64,000 nt of DNA from Asanoa siamensis (GCF_016862555.1 NZ_BONE01000003.1:124001-188000); one strand, 5' to 3'; positions 1 through 8,768 are shown, counted from the stretch's first letter. A program made the numbers and translations. Notes: generated by a model from the letters alone, not told the origin.

Positions 1-1098
1 CGGGCCGATCGGCTGATCGCGGCGCTGCGTGAGCCGATCGAGGTCGAGGGCATGCGGATCAGCATCGAGGCCAGCGGCGGCATCGCCGCGGTGCCGTCCA
101 GTGGTGGCATCGCCGAGTTGCTCCGCCGCGCGGACGTCGCGATGTACCAGGCCAAGCGGTCCGGCCAGCGGATCGCCACCTACTCGCACGCGCGCGACAC
201 CGCCGACATCGGGCGGTTCGCGATCGCCGGCGGCATGTCCAGCGCGGTCGCCGACGGCACCCTCACCGTCGACTTCCAGCCGATCGTCGATCTGGCCAGC
301 GGCGAGGTGCTGACGGCCGAGGCGCTGGCCCGCTGGCACCATCCTGACCACGGCACCGTCGACCCGTTGCGATTCCTGGAGACCGTGGAGCGCAACGGTC
401 TGCTGCCCGCCTTCGCCGAGGCCGTACTCGATCAGGCGCTGTTGGCTTGTGTGTCCTGGCGGGAGGCCGGCTTCGACCTGCCGGTCGCCGTCAACGTGGC
501 GCCGCGCAGCCTGCTCGACCCGCGGTTCCCCGGCTCGGTGATGACCCGGCTGCGGACTCACGACCTGCCGCCCGACCGGCTCATCCTCGAGCTGACCGAG
601 ACGCTGACGATCAGCCAGCTCGAGGTGGTCGACCAGGTCCTCGGCCGGCTCCGCGACGAGGGCGTGCGGCTGGCGCTCGACGACTTCGGCACCGGCTACT
701 CGTCGCTGTCGGTGCTGTCCCGGATCCCCGTACACGAGCTGAAGATCGATAGTCAGTTCGTCACGTCGATGGAGACCTCGCCGGAGGCGGGCGCGGTCAT
801 CCGCTCGACCGTCGACCTCGGCCGCAGCCTCGACCTCGCGGTGGTGGCCGAGGGCGTCGACAGCGAGCCGCAGCGGCGCGCGCTCTGGGAGCTCGGCGTC
901 ACCGCCGGCCAGGGCCAGCTGTTCGCCCGGCCGATGACCGCCGCACGACTGCTCGCGTCGCTGCACCGCGGCTCCGGTGGGCGGCCCGGCACGCTCGCAC
1001 CGGCGCTGCACGACGAGGGCGCCGTCATCCGGCTCAGCCCGCACCGGCGCCCGGTGCCGCGACAGCGCGGCGAGCGTTTGCCACACTTGGGCGGATGA
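1..1098 (+). CDS. GGDEF-EAL cyclic-di-GMP phosphodiesterase, 5' end missing
   Basis: The reading frame is open from base 1, so the start lies outside the window. The first ~60 residues are the tail of a GGDEF domain (the ADVAMYQAK stretch is typical). They are followed by a full EAL domain that hydrolyses cyclic di-GMP. The catalytic set is visible: EAL in TAEALARWHHP, N in VNVAP, E in LELTET, DDFGTGYSS, K in ELKIDSQF, E in VAEGVD and Q near the end. The EAL half is therefore expected to be active; the GGDEF active-site loop is not in view. The stop overlaps the next gene's ATG by 4 bases, which suggests translational coupling. Upstream sensory domains cannot be judged. Confidence 0.9.
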   Translation, partial: RADRLIAALREPIEVEGMRISIEASGGIAAVPSSGGIAELLRRADVAMYQAKRSGQRIATYSHARDTADIGRFAIAGGMSSAVADGTLTVDFQPIVDLASGEVLTAEALARWHHPDHGTVDPLRFLETVERNGLLPAFAEAVLDQALLACVSWREAGFDLPVAVNVAPRSLLDPRFPGSVMTRLRTHDLPPDRLILELTETLTISQLEVVDQVLGRLRDEGVRLALDDFGTGYSSLSVLSRIPVHELKIDSQFVTSMETSPEAGAVIRSTVDLGRSLDLAVVAEGVDSEPQRRALWELGVTAGQGQLFARPMTAARLLASLHRGSGGRPGTLAPALHDEGAVIRLSPHRRPVPRQRGERLPHLGG

Positions 1099-2354
1099 TC
1101 ACCTGGTCCCGGCTCGACCGCGCGGCCGGCGGGCTGGCCTTCGACCTCGGCCTCTACTCGCTGTCCGCGGGCTTCGCCGCGATCACCGCGGTCACCTCGA
1201 CGCTGCTGCCGCACCGCGCCTGGGGTGCGATCGCGGCCTGGGGGTACGCGGCCGCCGCGCTCGCCGTGCTCGTGCAGTGGCTGGTCGGCAACCGTGACCC
1301 GCGGCTGCGCGCCGCGATCACCGGGCTCGCCTGGATCGCCACCGCGTGGGTGCCGATGCTCGTGCAGAGCGTCGAACGGGCCGGCGGGCGCACCGACCGC
1401 GCGCAGGAGGAGGTGCTGGTCGTCGAGGACGGCGGGAGCAGGCTGCTGCAGCACGCGACGCCGTACCTCTCCGACGACACCATCGCCCGGCTGCCCGCCG
1501 ACGAACGGCTGCTCGGCTATCTGCCGTACCAGCCGGGCATGTCGTTGTTCGGTCTGCCGCGCGCCCTCTTCGGTGACGCCTGGTGGACGGACGCCCGGAT
1601 CTGGTTCCTGCTCGCCACCGTGGCCACGCTCGCCGTCGCCGTCACGCTGGTCCGCGGGCCGCGGCTGCTGCGCGCGGTGCAGCTCACCACGGTGCTGCCG
1701 GTGTGCGCGCTGACCGTCGCGACCGGCGGTGACGACATTCCCGTGCTCGCGCTCTGCCTGCTGGCGCTGGTGCTCTGCCACCGGGAGCGCTGGGGCTGGG
1801 CGGGTGTCGCGGCCGGGCTCGCCGCCGCGCTCAAGCTGTTCGCCCTGCCGATCATCGCCGTCCTGCTGATCCACGCGCTGGTCCGCGGGCGGCTCGGGCG
1901 GTTCGCGATCGGCGCCATCGGGTTGCCGGTGCTCGCGATCGTGCCGCCGCTGCTGCGCGATCCGCGGGCCCTGTTCGACAACGTGATCGGGTTCCCGCTC
2001 GGGCACGGCGTCGTGACCAGCCCGGCGGCGTCGCCGTTTCCCGGGCACCTGATCGCCTCCGGCCTGCCCGGCGGGCGGGTGATCGCCACCGGCCTGCTCC
2101 TGCTCGCCGGGGTGGTGATCGCCGTCTGGATCATCCGGCGACCGCCGCGGACCGCGGCCGCCACGGCGATGATCAGCGGGTACGGGCTGTTGGCGGCGAT
2201 CCTGCTGATGCCCGCGACGCGGTTCGGCTACCTGTTGTACCCGGTGGCGCTGCTGGCGTGGGGGTACATGCTGGCCTGGGCTGCCGATCAGCCGTCTGAC
2301 CCGCGTGTTCGCGTGGAAGAGGCGACGGACGGGCGGGCGACGGCGTACACCTGA
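1095..2354 (+). CDS. Polytopic membrane protein, DUF2029/GT87-like
   Basis: A 419-residue protein with about nine or ten hydrophobic segments spread along its length and a soluble loop at about residues 95-155. The architecture, with short positively charged cytoplasmic loops and motifs such as LAAALKLFALPI, resembles the GT87/DUF2029 polyprenyl-phosphate-dependent mannosyltransferases of Actinobacteria. That would place its action at the membrane on a lipid-linked sugar. Assignment rests on overall appearance, so a non-enzymatic membrane protein is possible. It is coupled to the EAL gene by an ATGA overlap, and its 3' end overlaps the next gene's longest start by 50 bases. Confidence 0.65.
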   Translation: MITWSRLDRAAGGLAFDLGLYSLSAGFAAITAVTSTLLPHRAWGAIAAWGYAAAALAVLVQWLVGNRDPRLRAAITGLAWIATAWVPMLVQSVERAGGRTDRAQEEVLVVEDGGSRLLQHATPYLSDDTIARLPADERLLGYLPYQPGMSLFGLPRALFGDAWWTDARIWFLLATVATLAVAVTLVRGPRLLRAVQLTTVLPVCALTVATGGDDIPVLALCLLALVLCHRERWGWAGVAAGLAAALKLFALPIIAVLLIHALVRGRLGRFAIGAIGLPVLAIVPPLLRDPRALFDNVIGFPLGHGVVTSPAASPFPGHLIASGLPGGRVIATGLLLLAGVVIAVWIIRRPPRTAAATAMISGYGLLAAILLMPATRFGYLLYPVALLAWGYMLAWAADQPSDPRVRVEEATDGRATAYT

Positions 2355-3015
2355 ATGGGTGGAGGGTTCGTTCCCGAACCGGGCGGCGGCCGGCGCGGCG
2401 CTCGCTGACGCGCTGTCCGGCTACGCGCGGCGGCGCGATGCCGTCGTGCTCGGGCTGGTGCGCGGCGGCATGCCGGTGGCCGCGACCGTCGCCGCCCGAC
2501 TCGGCATCGCGCTGGACGCCCTGGTCATCCGCAAGTTGGGCGTGCCGTGGGCGCCCGAGGTCGCGTTCGGGGCGCTCGGGCCCGGCGGCATCGTGGTGCG
2601 CAACGACGACGTGGCCGGACGGCTGGAGCGGGATGACATCGACGCGGTGCTGTCGCGGGAGACCGCCGAGTTGGTCCGGCGCGAGGCGCGCTACCGCGGT
2701 GGGCGGCCCGCGTTGACGCTGCGTGACAGGGTCGCCGTGCTGGTCGACGACGGGCTGGCGACGGGCGCCTCGGCACGGGCGGCGGTGGCGGTGGCCCGGG
2801 CGCTCGAGGCCGCGCGGGTCGTGCTCGCGGTGCCGGTCGGGTCGACGCGGGCCCTGCGGGCGCTGGAACCGCTGGTCGACGAGCTCGTCTGTCCGTTGCG
2901 GCCGCCCGTGTTCGGTGCGGTTTCCGAGTTTTACGACGACTTCCACCAGGTGACCGATGCGGAGGTGGCCGAGGCGCTCGACTCGGCCGATGTGCGTCCA
3001 CCCGGTACCGTCTAG
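2305..3015 (+). CDS. Phosphoribosyltransferase family protein
   Basis: The type I phosphoribosyltransferase PRPP-binding signature is clear at about residues 145-157 (VAVLVDDGLATGAS), preceded by the flexible-loop region with RKLGVPWAPEVAFGAL. Proteins of this kind are usually annotated only as phosphoribosyltransferase because their base substrate is unknown. The GTG at 2305 gives 236 residues and a basic N-terminus overlapping the previous gene. A GTG at 2359, five bases after that gene's stop, would start just before the conserved FPNRAAAGAALADAL and may be the real start. Neither has a strong ribosome-binding site. Confidence 0.8.
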   Translation: MFAWKRRRTGGRRRTPEWVEGSFPNRAAAGAALADALSGYARRRDAVVLGLVRGGMPVAATVAARLGIALDALVIRKLGVPWAPEVAFGALGPGGIVVRNDDVAGRLERDDIDAVLSRETAELVRREARYRGGRPALTLRDRVAVLVDDGLATGASARAAVAVARALEAARVVLAVPVGSTRALRALEPLVDELVCPLRPPVFGAVSEFYDDFHQVTDAEVAEALDSADVRPPGTV

Positions 3016-3017
3016 TG

Positions 3018-3404
3018 ATGCAGATGACCTGTCCGAAGTGTCGTGGCGAGATGCGTACGTACGAACGCAGTGGCGTGACCATCGATCAGTGCACCGAGTG
3101 CCGCGGGATCTTCCTCGACCGTGGCGAGCTCGAGAAGATCTTCGAGGCCGAGGCCAACTGGAACCGTCAGCAGTCCGCACCGGCGCCGGGCCAGCCATCG
3201 CCTGCCGGCTACCCGCCGCCGCCCCCGCCGCCGCCGGGTGGGCACGGCCAGCCCGGGTACGGGCAGCCCAGCCACGTGCCGCCGCCTCCGCCGGCGCACT
3301 ACCCGCCGCAGCCCGCCTACGGCGGTCACGGCGGGCATTACGGCTACCACGGCCACTACCGCAACAAGCGCCACAAGGGTTTCCTGGGCGAACTGTTCGA
3401 CTGA
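3018..3404 (+). CDS. TFIIB-type zinc-ribbon protein with proline-rich tail
   Basis: The N-terminal ~45 residues form a zinc ribbon with two CxxC pairs (CPKC and CTEC) and the GIFLDRGELEKI signature of the zf-TFIIB family. The rest is a Pro/Gly/His/Tyr-rich tail ending in a short basic stretch and KGFLGELFD. Function is unknown; small proteins with this ribbon are common in Actinobacteria. The preceding gene's stop codon overlaps an in-frame GTG at 3015. I chose the ATG at 3018; 3024 is another in-frame ATG. No ribosome-binding site decides between them. A strong hairpin follows the gene. Confidence 0.8.
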   Translation: MQMTCPKCRGEMRTYERSGVTIDQCTECRGIFLDRGELEKIFEAEANWNRQQSAPAPGQPSPAGYPPPPPPPPGGHGQPGYGQPSHVPPPPPAHYPPQPAYGGHGGHYGYHGHYRNKRHKGFLGELFD

Positions 3405-3418
3405 TCCGTCGCCCGTCC

Positions 3419-3456
3419 GCGGGGGTCGGTGGCCGTTGTCGGCTGCCGGCCCCCGC
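3419..3456 (+). terminator. Hairpin terminator after zinc-ribbon gene
   Basis: GCGGGGG at 3419-3425 pairs with CCCCCGC at 3450-3456 and the stem continues inward with CGG/CCG and GGC/GCC pairs. It lies 15 bases past the stop at 3404 and has no T-run, as is usual for high-GC actinobacterial terminators. Confidence 0.6.
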
Positions 3457-3477
3457 TTCGCGTGAGATCGTCTAGTT

Positions 3478-4155
3478 ATGACGGCACCCGCCGACGCTCT
3501 CGTCGGGGCGTACGACGCGATCACCGCCACGGTGCTCCCGTTGAGCGACGACGACCTGCTGCGGGCGACCCGGTGCCGCGGCTGGGTGGTCGCCGACGTG
3601 CTGCACCATCTGCTCTCCGACGCGCAGCGGGCGCTGATCACGTTCGCCAGCAACGTACCCGGTCCATCCGATGTGGACCACGTGTCGTACTGGTCGGCGT
3701 TCCCGGGCAGCCCGGACCCGGTGGCGAGCCGGCACAGCGCGTGGTTGACCCGACGCGCGGCGAGCGCTTTCGAGCGGCCCACGGCGATCGCGGCGGTGTG
3801 GGTCGAGACCGCGCCGGCGGCCGGCCGCGCCGCCGCGGCCGCCGATCCGGGGTCGTTCGTGGCGACGCAGGGCCACGTGCTGGCGGTGCCCGACTTCATC
3901 GCGACGCTGGTCACCGAGGCGGTCGTGCACCATCTCGACCTCTGCGTCGACCTGCCGGCCGCGGCGGACCCGCCGGAGGTCGCGCTGGACGTCGCGGTGT
4001 CCACGATGGATGGTCTGCTCAGTGACGAGGTGGTGCGGCCGGTGAGCTGGTCGCGGACCGAATATCTGCTGAAGGCCAGTGGGCGGGAGGCGTTGACGCC
4101 GCGTGACCGGCTCGCCCTAGGTGAGGCGGCGGGCTGGTTTCCGTTGCTTTCCTAG
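3478..4155 (+). CDS. DinB/maleylpyruvate-isomerase-fold, probable mycothiol-dependent enzyme
   Basis: A 225-residue protein with the four-helix DinB-like fold signature of the mycothiol-dependent maleylpyruvate isomerase family. RGWVVADVLHHLLSD near residue 40 and EAVVHHLDLCVDLP near residue 155 supply the metal-binding histidines (H44 region and HH pair). Family members use mycothiol or bacillithiol as cofactor in isomerase or S-transferase reactions; the substrate here cannot be read from sequence. It converges on dnaB, and the two stop codons share bases 4152-4154. Confidence 0.75.
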   Translation: MTAPADALVGAYDAITATVLPLSDDDLLRATRCRGWVVADVLHHLLSDAQRALITFASNVPGPSDVDHVSYWSAFPGSPDPVASRHSAWLTRRAASAFERPTAIAAVWVETAPAAGRAAAAADPGSFVATQGHVLAVPDFIATLVTEAVVHHLDLCVDLPAAADPPEVALDVAVSTMDGLLSDEVVRPVSWSRTEYLLKASGREALTPRDRLALGEAAGWFPLLS

Positions 4156-7100
4156 ATCGCCATGTCGACGAAGCGCGACAGGTGGAGTTGGGCCGCGACG
4201 GTGACCGTGTCGGTCGGCCCGTTTCGGTGCTTGGCCACGATGAAGTCGGCCTCGCCGGCCCGCGGCGACTCCTTGTCGTAGTAGTCGTCGCGGTGCAACA
4301 GGATCACGACGTCGGCGTCCTGCTCGATCGAGTTGTGAGTGGCGATGCCGTTCGCGATGAAGTTGTGCGTGCCCAGGACGGTCGCGTCGAAGACGTCCCG
4401 CTCACCGAGCGACTCGATCGCCACGATCTCGTCCCAGAAGATGTCGTTCGTGGCATGGAGTTCCAGCTCAGCGTCGTCGAGCACCTGAGCCACCCGGGCC
4501 AGCCGTTGGCGGCTCGGTGCGTGCTTCCAGAGGGTGCTGCCGCAGAACTGGGTCTGCATCGCGTCCGCGAACCGGCGTTGCGTCAGACCCCGCTCGGTGA
4601 GCACCGCACGGACGCGGGACCACACCTCGACCGGCACGGTGTCGACGTTGGTGTTGCCGATGACGCCCTCGAGCGCCGCGAGAAGCAGCGTGCAGTTGGC
4701 GGAGCGAGCACCATGAACGCCGATCTCGCGGAGGAAACGCAACTGGTCGTCACGTCCCGAGATGTCGAGCGTGTATTGCGCCCTGACCGTCTTGGTCGGA
4801 ACGGTGCGGATACGCGCGGATATGCCGAACCGCAGCAGCAACCGGCTGATGTCGTCGAGCAAGCGTCGGCTGGTGCTGGCGTAGTAGATCCGTCCGCCTC
4901 GACCGCCCCGCGTCATCGTCACGGAGCCGTCGGTGGCCCAGATGTGCCGGAGGAAGAGGCGGAGCTGCCGCTTCTCGAGGCCCGCCAGCACGGTCGGGAC
5001 GAACTTCTCGTGGGAGCGGAGGCCAAACAGGCCCAGGTCGTCAAGCCATTCGGCGATCGGGTTCCGCCGACCGCGCGCGACGCGGTGCGGCGCCGGCAAC
5101 CGGAGGGTCGTCACCCGTGCGGCGGGGAACTCGTCACGCACGGCCGCGACACCGAAGTGGCGCGCGGCTTCCGTGACCGCTTCCAGGTTCTGCTCGTCGA
5201 TGCTCGCGTACCGGATCGGTTGGCGTTTGACGAACGAGCCGTCGCCCAAGAGATGGGCCAACATGACGACCTCGGCGTCCGCCCATGCCGGCGCGACCGT
5301 CGTAGGCGCGGGGACATGTCGGGGCACACCGATTCGCGAGCCGGCGGAGAGGTCACCGAGGGCCCGCCACCCGTCGAAGGTGAGGAAGGGGTGGTTGGCG
5401 GTCGCCTCTATCTCTTTGCCCGACCGCAGGCGCAGCCGGAACGTCTCCTTGCGACCGCTCGGGAACACGTGGGTCATCGTCCGTGGGGTGTATTTGAGCC
5501 GCTCGTCCAGCGCCCAGACCGGAACGTCCCGCGCTTGCGACGCCATCAACTCGCCGAGGGTGACCTCAGCGTTGGTGTCCGCGCGAATGAGCCGGGTTTC
5601 TGCGGTGAGGCAGCCAGACTCTCGCAGGTCGGAGAGCTGGGGCCGCTTGTCGGTGCGTTGCTCGGGACCGCGGTTGAGCTGCGACACCGCGATCACCGGG
5701 CACTCGACCTCTTTGGCGAGCAGCTTGAGGCCACGGGACAGCTCGGCGACCTCTTGCTGACGGCTCTCGGTGCGCTTGGGGGAGCTCATCAGCTGCAGGT
5801 AGTCGACCACGATCATCTTGAGGTCGTGGCGCTGCTTGAGCCGGCGGGCCTTGGCCCGGATCTCCATGAGGTTCATGTTGGGCGTGTCGTCGACGAACAG
5901 CGGCGCCTCGCTGATCTCGCCCATCCGGCGGGCCAGCTTGGTCCAGTCGTCGTCGGAGAGCTGCCCTGAGCGGAGCACGTGCAGCGGCACCCGCGCCTCG
6001 GCGGAGAGGAGCCGCATGACGATTTCCACTTTGCTCATTTCGAGCGAGAAAATGGCACTCGCGCAGTTGTGGCGAATGGCGGCATTTCTGGCGAAGTCCA
6101 TGGAGGCGGTGCTGTTGTGCGTCGGAATCATCGCGCGGCCGGCGAGGTAGAGGTGGTCTTCGTTGTCGACCGTAACGCAGCGCACCGGCACAGAAGCCAC
6201 TGGGCGAACGTCGACGATGTAGCGGGAGCCGGTGCGCGAGGATGTCGATGACCGGCGCCGTTCGTCGTGCGCCAGGCGCTTGCGCGCCAGCCTGAATACA
6301 TCGTCCGTGGTGGTGAAGTTGAGCGTGTAAGCCGTTGACGTCTCCGGTCGGCGGCCGTTGACCCGACGCGTCGTGATCGAACAGCGGTAGCCGAGGCTGA
6401 CGACGAGTTCATGGACGTTGTCAGCCAGGCGCCGCGAGGTTGAGGTGAACTGAGCGTTGCCTGTCGTCGTCACGGTCCCGTCGGTGTCGAGCAGACCCGC
6501 CAACAACGCACGCCGCTGACGCTCGGAAGCACGGAGGTAGTGCTGGGGAATGTGTTTGTCGCCCAGCACCCCGATATGGCGCAGCAGCCCGGTGAATGAG
6601 CCGGAGGAGTGGTAGCAGGCGGCACAAAGGCGCGAGCCGTTGGCAGTGCCGCTGGTGACCTCACCGCAACCAGCGCATGCCTGCCGCGTCCGCCGGCGGG
6701 TTCGCGATGCCGTGGTGCTGCCGCAGCTGCGACCGCAGGTCAGCACACTGCTGGCGCGCGGGGTGAAGGATTTGTCACAGACGATGCACTGACGTGCTGC
6801 CAGCGACTCTCCCGGCAACAGATGGATCGAATAGGTCAGATCGGCGCCTGGGCGCACGGCAAAACCGTCCGCCTCGACGTAGGTGGCGATCTCGGGGTCA
6901 ACGGAGGTGAACCGGCCGCCTTCGGCGTGGCCGTCGCCGAGCCACACACCCAGCGTGTACGGGGGGACGACGAGATCGGCTCGTTCTGGCAGCGACAACG
7001 GCCGAGTGTTCTCGATGGCGTGGTTCAGCCGACCGTCTCCCGGACACCGCAGCGTCTCGCGAATCTCGCTGGTCGTCGCCGTCAGCGAGTGTGTGAGCGT

Positions 7101-8366
7101 GGTCTCCACATTGGCCGGCCGGTTGACCCGGCGCAGAAGGGTCTCCAGCAACTCGCGGCGTGAGTATGCGTCGATCTGGCGCCGCCAGGGCTGGTCCCGA
7201 CGGACATATTCACGTGTGACCCGGCCGCCGATGCCCACCTCGGCGGCAACACCGTGGAGAACGTGCCGGAATCGGTCACCGACCAGCGAGACCGCCTCGC
7301 CGTAGGTGACGAGCTGGTCCGGCTGTGCCGCCGAGGCGGCCACGACGTCAGCGACAGCGGCGCGTGCGGCCGGCGACCACCGCGGCACCCGCTTGGCTTC
7401 CGCACGCTGTCGCCGGCCAGCCCGCGTGGTGGTCTTCCACAGATGCTCGGCATCGGCGACCAGCACGGATCCGTCCGAGAACTCCACCTCGAAGCACGGT
7501 CGGTCGTGCATCACGTCGAATGCGTGCGTGACTCGGGTAGGTCGGCCCGACGCGTCGAGAAGCAGGTCGCCGACGCGGACCTCGCCCATGGTCGTCCAGC
7601 CCGCAGGCGTGGGCAGGGGTGTGTCGAGAGCCAGTGCCTTCCCCAGACCGGGTCGGCCCGCGACGATCACGAGTTGGCCAGGGTGCAGGCCGTTGAGCAG
7701 GCGGTCGAGGTCGGTGAAGCCCGTCGGGACGCCGGTCATCACGCCGCCCTGGGCGCCGACGGCCTCGATCTCGTCGAGGGTCGGCTGCAGCATGTCGGCG
7801 AGGATCGCGAAGTCTTCGCTGACCCGCTTCTCAGTGACGTCGTAGATCGCCTGCTGGGCCAGGTCGACCACGTCGTCGACGTCGCGCCCGCCGCCGGCGG
7901 CGGAGCCGTAGCCGAGTTGGACGATCTTGGTGCCGGCCTCGACCAGGCGGCGGAGCACGGCACGCTCGGCGACGATGCGCGCGTAGTAGCCGGCGTTGGC
8001 CGCGGTCGGCACGCTGGCCATCAGCGTCTGCAGGTAGGGCGCGCCGCCGATGCGCAGCAGGTCGCCGGAGTCGGCCAGCGCTGCCGACACCGTCACCGCG
8101 TCGGCGGGCTCACCACGGCCGTACAAGTCGAGAATCGCGTCGAAGACCGTCGCGTGGATCGGGCGGTAGAAGTCGCCGGTCTTGAGGATCTCGACGACGT
8201 CGGCGATCGCGTCCTTGGAGAGCAGCATGCCGCCGAGCACGCTCTGCTCGGCCGCGACGTCCTGCGGGGGCGTCTTGTCGTAGCCGCCCTCGCGCTGCGG
8301 GGGAGGTTGAGCGTCCTGCGGCGGGCCCGAGGGGCGGCCCCCGCGCACGTCGTCGGTGATCGACAC
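4152..8366 (-). CDS. dnaB: Replicative DNA helicase DnaB with two inteins
   Basis: The replicative helicase precursor has 1404 residues. Removing two inteins (residues 244-751 and 919-1345) leaves exteins 1-243, 752-918 and 1346-1404, a mature protein of 469 residues, normal for DnaB. Extein 1 holds the N-terminal dimerisation domain and the start of the RecA-like core. Walker A is GRPGLGK followed, after intein 1, by STASMDF. Walker B is MIVVDYLQLM. The C-terminal block resumes with SIEQDADVVILLHRDDYY. Start is GTG 8366 behind GAGAGGGGG. Expression of active helicase needs both splicing reactions. Unlike the usual actinobacterial order, a divergent gene separates it from rplI. Confidence 0.97.
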   Translation of the reverse strand: MSITDDVRGGRPSGPPQDAQPPPQREGGYDKTPPQDVAAEQSVLGGMLLSKDAIADVVEILKTGDFYRPIHATVFDAILDLYGRGEPADAVTVSAALADSGDLLRIGGAPYLQTLMASVPTAANAGYYARIVAERAVLRRLVEAGTKIVQLGYGSAAGGGRDVDDVVDLAQQAIYDVTEKRVSEDFAILADMLQPTLDEIEAVGAQGGVMTGVPTGFTDLDRLLNGLHPGQLVIVAGRPGLGKALALDTPLPTPAGWTTMGEVRVGDLLLDASGRPTRVTHAFDVMHDRPCFEVEFSDGSVLVADAEHLWKTTTRAGRRQRAEAKRVPRWSPAARAAVADVVAASAAQPDQLVTYGEAVSLVGDRFRHVLHGVAAEVGIGGRVTREYVRRDQPWRRQIDAYSRRELLETLLRRVNRPANVETTLTHSLTATTSEIRETLRCPGDGRLNHAIENTRPLSLPERADLVVPPYTLGVWLGDGHAEGGRFTSVDPEIATYVEADGFAVRPGADLTYSIHLLPGESLAARQCIVCDKSFTPRASSVLTCGRSCGSTTASRTRRRTRQACAGCGEVTSGTANGSRLCAACYHSSGSFTGLLRHIGVLGDKHIPQHYLRASERQRRALLAGLLDTDGTVTTTGNAQFTSTSRRLADNVHELVVSLGYRCSITTRRVNGRRPETSTAYTLNFTTTDDVFRLARKRLAHDERRRSSTSSRTGSRYIVDVRPVASVPVRCVTVDNEDHLYLAGRAMIPTHNSTASMDFARNAAIRHNCASAIFSLEMSKVEIVMRLLSAEARVPLHVLRSGQLSDDDWTKLARRMGEISEAPLFVDDTPNMNLMEIRAKARRLKQRHDLKMIVVDYLQLMSSPKRTESRQQEVAELSRGLKLLAKEVECPVIAVSQLNRGPEQRTDKRPQLSDLRESGCLTAETRLIRADTNAEVTLGELMASQARDVPVWALDERLKYTPRTMTHVFPSGRKETFRLRLRSGKEIEATANHPFLTFDGWRALGDLSAGSRIGVPRHVPAPTTVAPAWADAEVVMLAHLLGDGSFVKRQPIRYASIDEQNLEAVTEAARHFGVAAVRDEFPAARVTTLRLPAPHRVARGRRNPIAEWLDDLGLFGLRSHEKFVPTVLAGLEKRQLRLFLRHIWATDGSVTMTRGGRGGRIYYASTSRRLLDDISRLLLRFGISARIRTVPTKTVRAQYTLDISGRDDQLRFLREIGVHGARSANCTLLLAALEGVIGNTNVDTVPVEVWSRVRAVLTERGLTQRRFADAMQTQFCGSTLWKHAPSRQRLARVAQVLDDAELELHATNDIFWDEIVAIESLGERDVFDATVLGTHNFIANGIATHNSIEQDADVVILLHRDDYYDKESPRAGEADFIVAKHRNGPTDTVTVAAQLHLSRFVDMAI
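4332..5612 (-). other. Class 1 intein in DnaB RESG/SIEQD site, with LAGLIDADG endonuclease
   Basis: A 427-residue intein (precursor residues 919-1345) between RESG and SIEQDAD, the same insertion point as the well-known cyanobacterial DnaB intein. It starts with Cys, has the TANH block B motif and ends with VLGTHNFIANGIATHN, giving the penultimate His and terminal Asn of a class 1 intein. Endonuclease motifs are MLAHLLGDGSF and LRHIWATDGSV. Near its C-terminal side a helix-turn-helix-like stretch (LTERGLTQRRFADAM) is present. All splicing residues look intact. Confidence 0.93.
6114..7637 (-). other. Class 3 intein in DnaB Walker A site (DnaB-b type), with LAGLIDADG endonuclease
   Basis: A 508-residue intein (precursor residues 244-751) inserted between Lys and Ser of the Walker A motif. 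It begins with Ala rather than Cys or Ser and ends THN before extein Ser. It carries the class 3 triad: Trp in DAEHLW (block B), Cys in VRCVTVDN (block F) and Thr in the terminal PTHN (block G). In this class the block F Cys starts splicing. LAGLIDADG motifs are visible at LGVWLGDGH and LLAGLLDTDG. About residues 528-590 hold four paired cysteine motifs (CIVC, CGRSC, CAGC, CAAC), probably two zinc-binding units inserted in the endonuclease. Confidence 0.92.
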
Positions 8367-8768
8367 GGAGCCCCCTCTCGTACGGATGTACTATAACCGA
8401 AATATGAACCCGACCGCCCCGACACGACCGGGGGACGCCGCGTCGGTTCCGTCACGAACCGATTGGCAACGATAGGAGTCCCTGCGCCCGCAGGGCAAAG
8501 AGGCGCGTGGACGAACCTTTGGACAACCTGTGGAAAGCAGGCCAGAGGGTGTGTGCAGACCTGTGTACAGCTTGTGTACGACGGTCGTTCCGGTGCCCGC
8601 AACGGGCGTTTGACGTGCTGTTCCTCGGTCCCCAATGTGTGGACGAAAGAAATCCGCCGTATCCAGGACCAGCCACCGGTCTCCGGGTCGACTACCATCG
8701 ACGCGTCCGTTGTTGTGTTCACGACACGGACGATTGCGATCCGAAATCAGGAAGGTCACGCCCCCGCC
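8367..8768 (+). promoter_or_regulatory. Divergent dnaB / repeat-protein upstream region with DnaA-box-like sites
   Basis: This 402-base region separates the divergent dnaB start (8366) and the GTG at 8769. It contains TGTGGAAAG at 8529-8537 and TGTGGACGA at 8638-8646, both matching the relaxed actinobacterial DnaA-box pattern read on this strand. Between them lies a tract of TGTGTACA-like words (about 8565-8582). An open frame crosses part of it but shows no protein-like composition. DnaA control of dnaB is an inference only. Confidence 0.4.

Noticed and set aside
4182-5969. A 595-codon frame opposite dnaB
   Set aside because: It is antisense to a clearly conserved helicase and intein sequence and has the composition of a high-GC shadow frame.
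8463-8768. The upstream extension of the repeat-protein frame
   Set aside because: It begins at TTG without a ribosome-binding site and reads Cys/Trp/Thr-rich sequence through a DnaA-box region; GTG 8769 is better.
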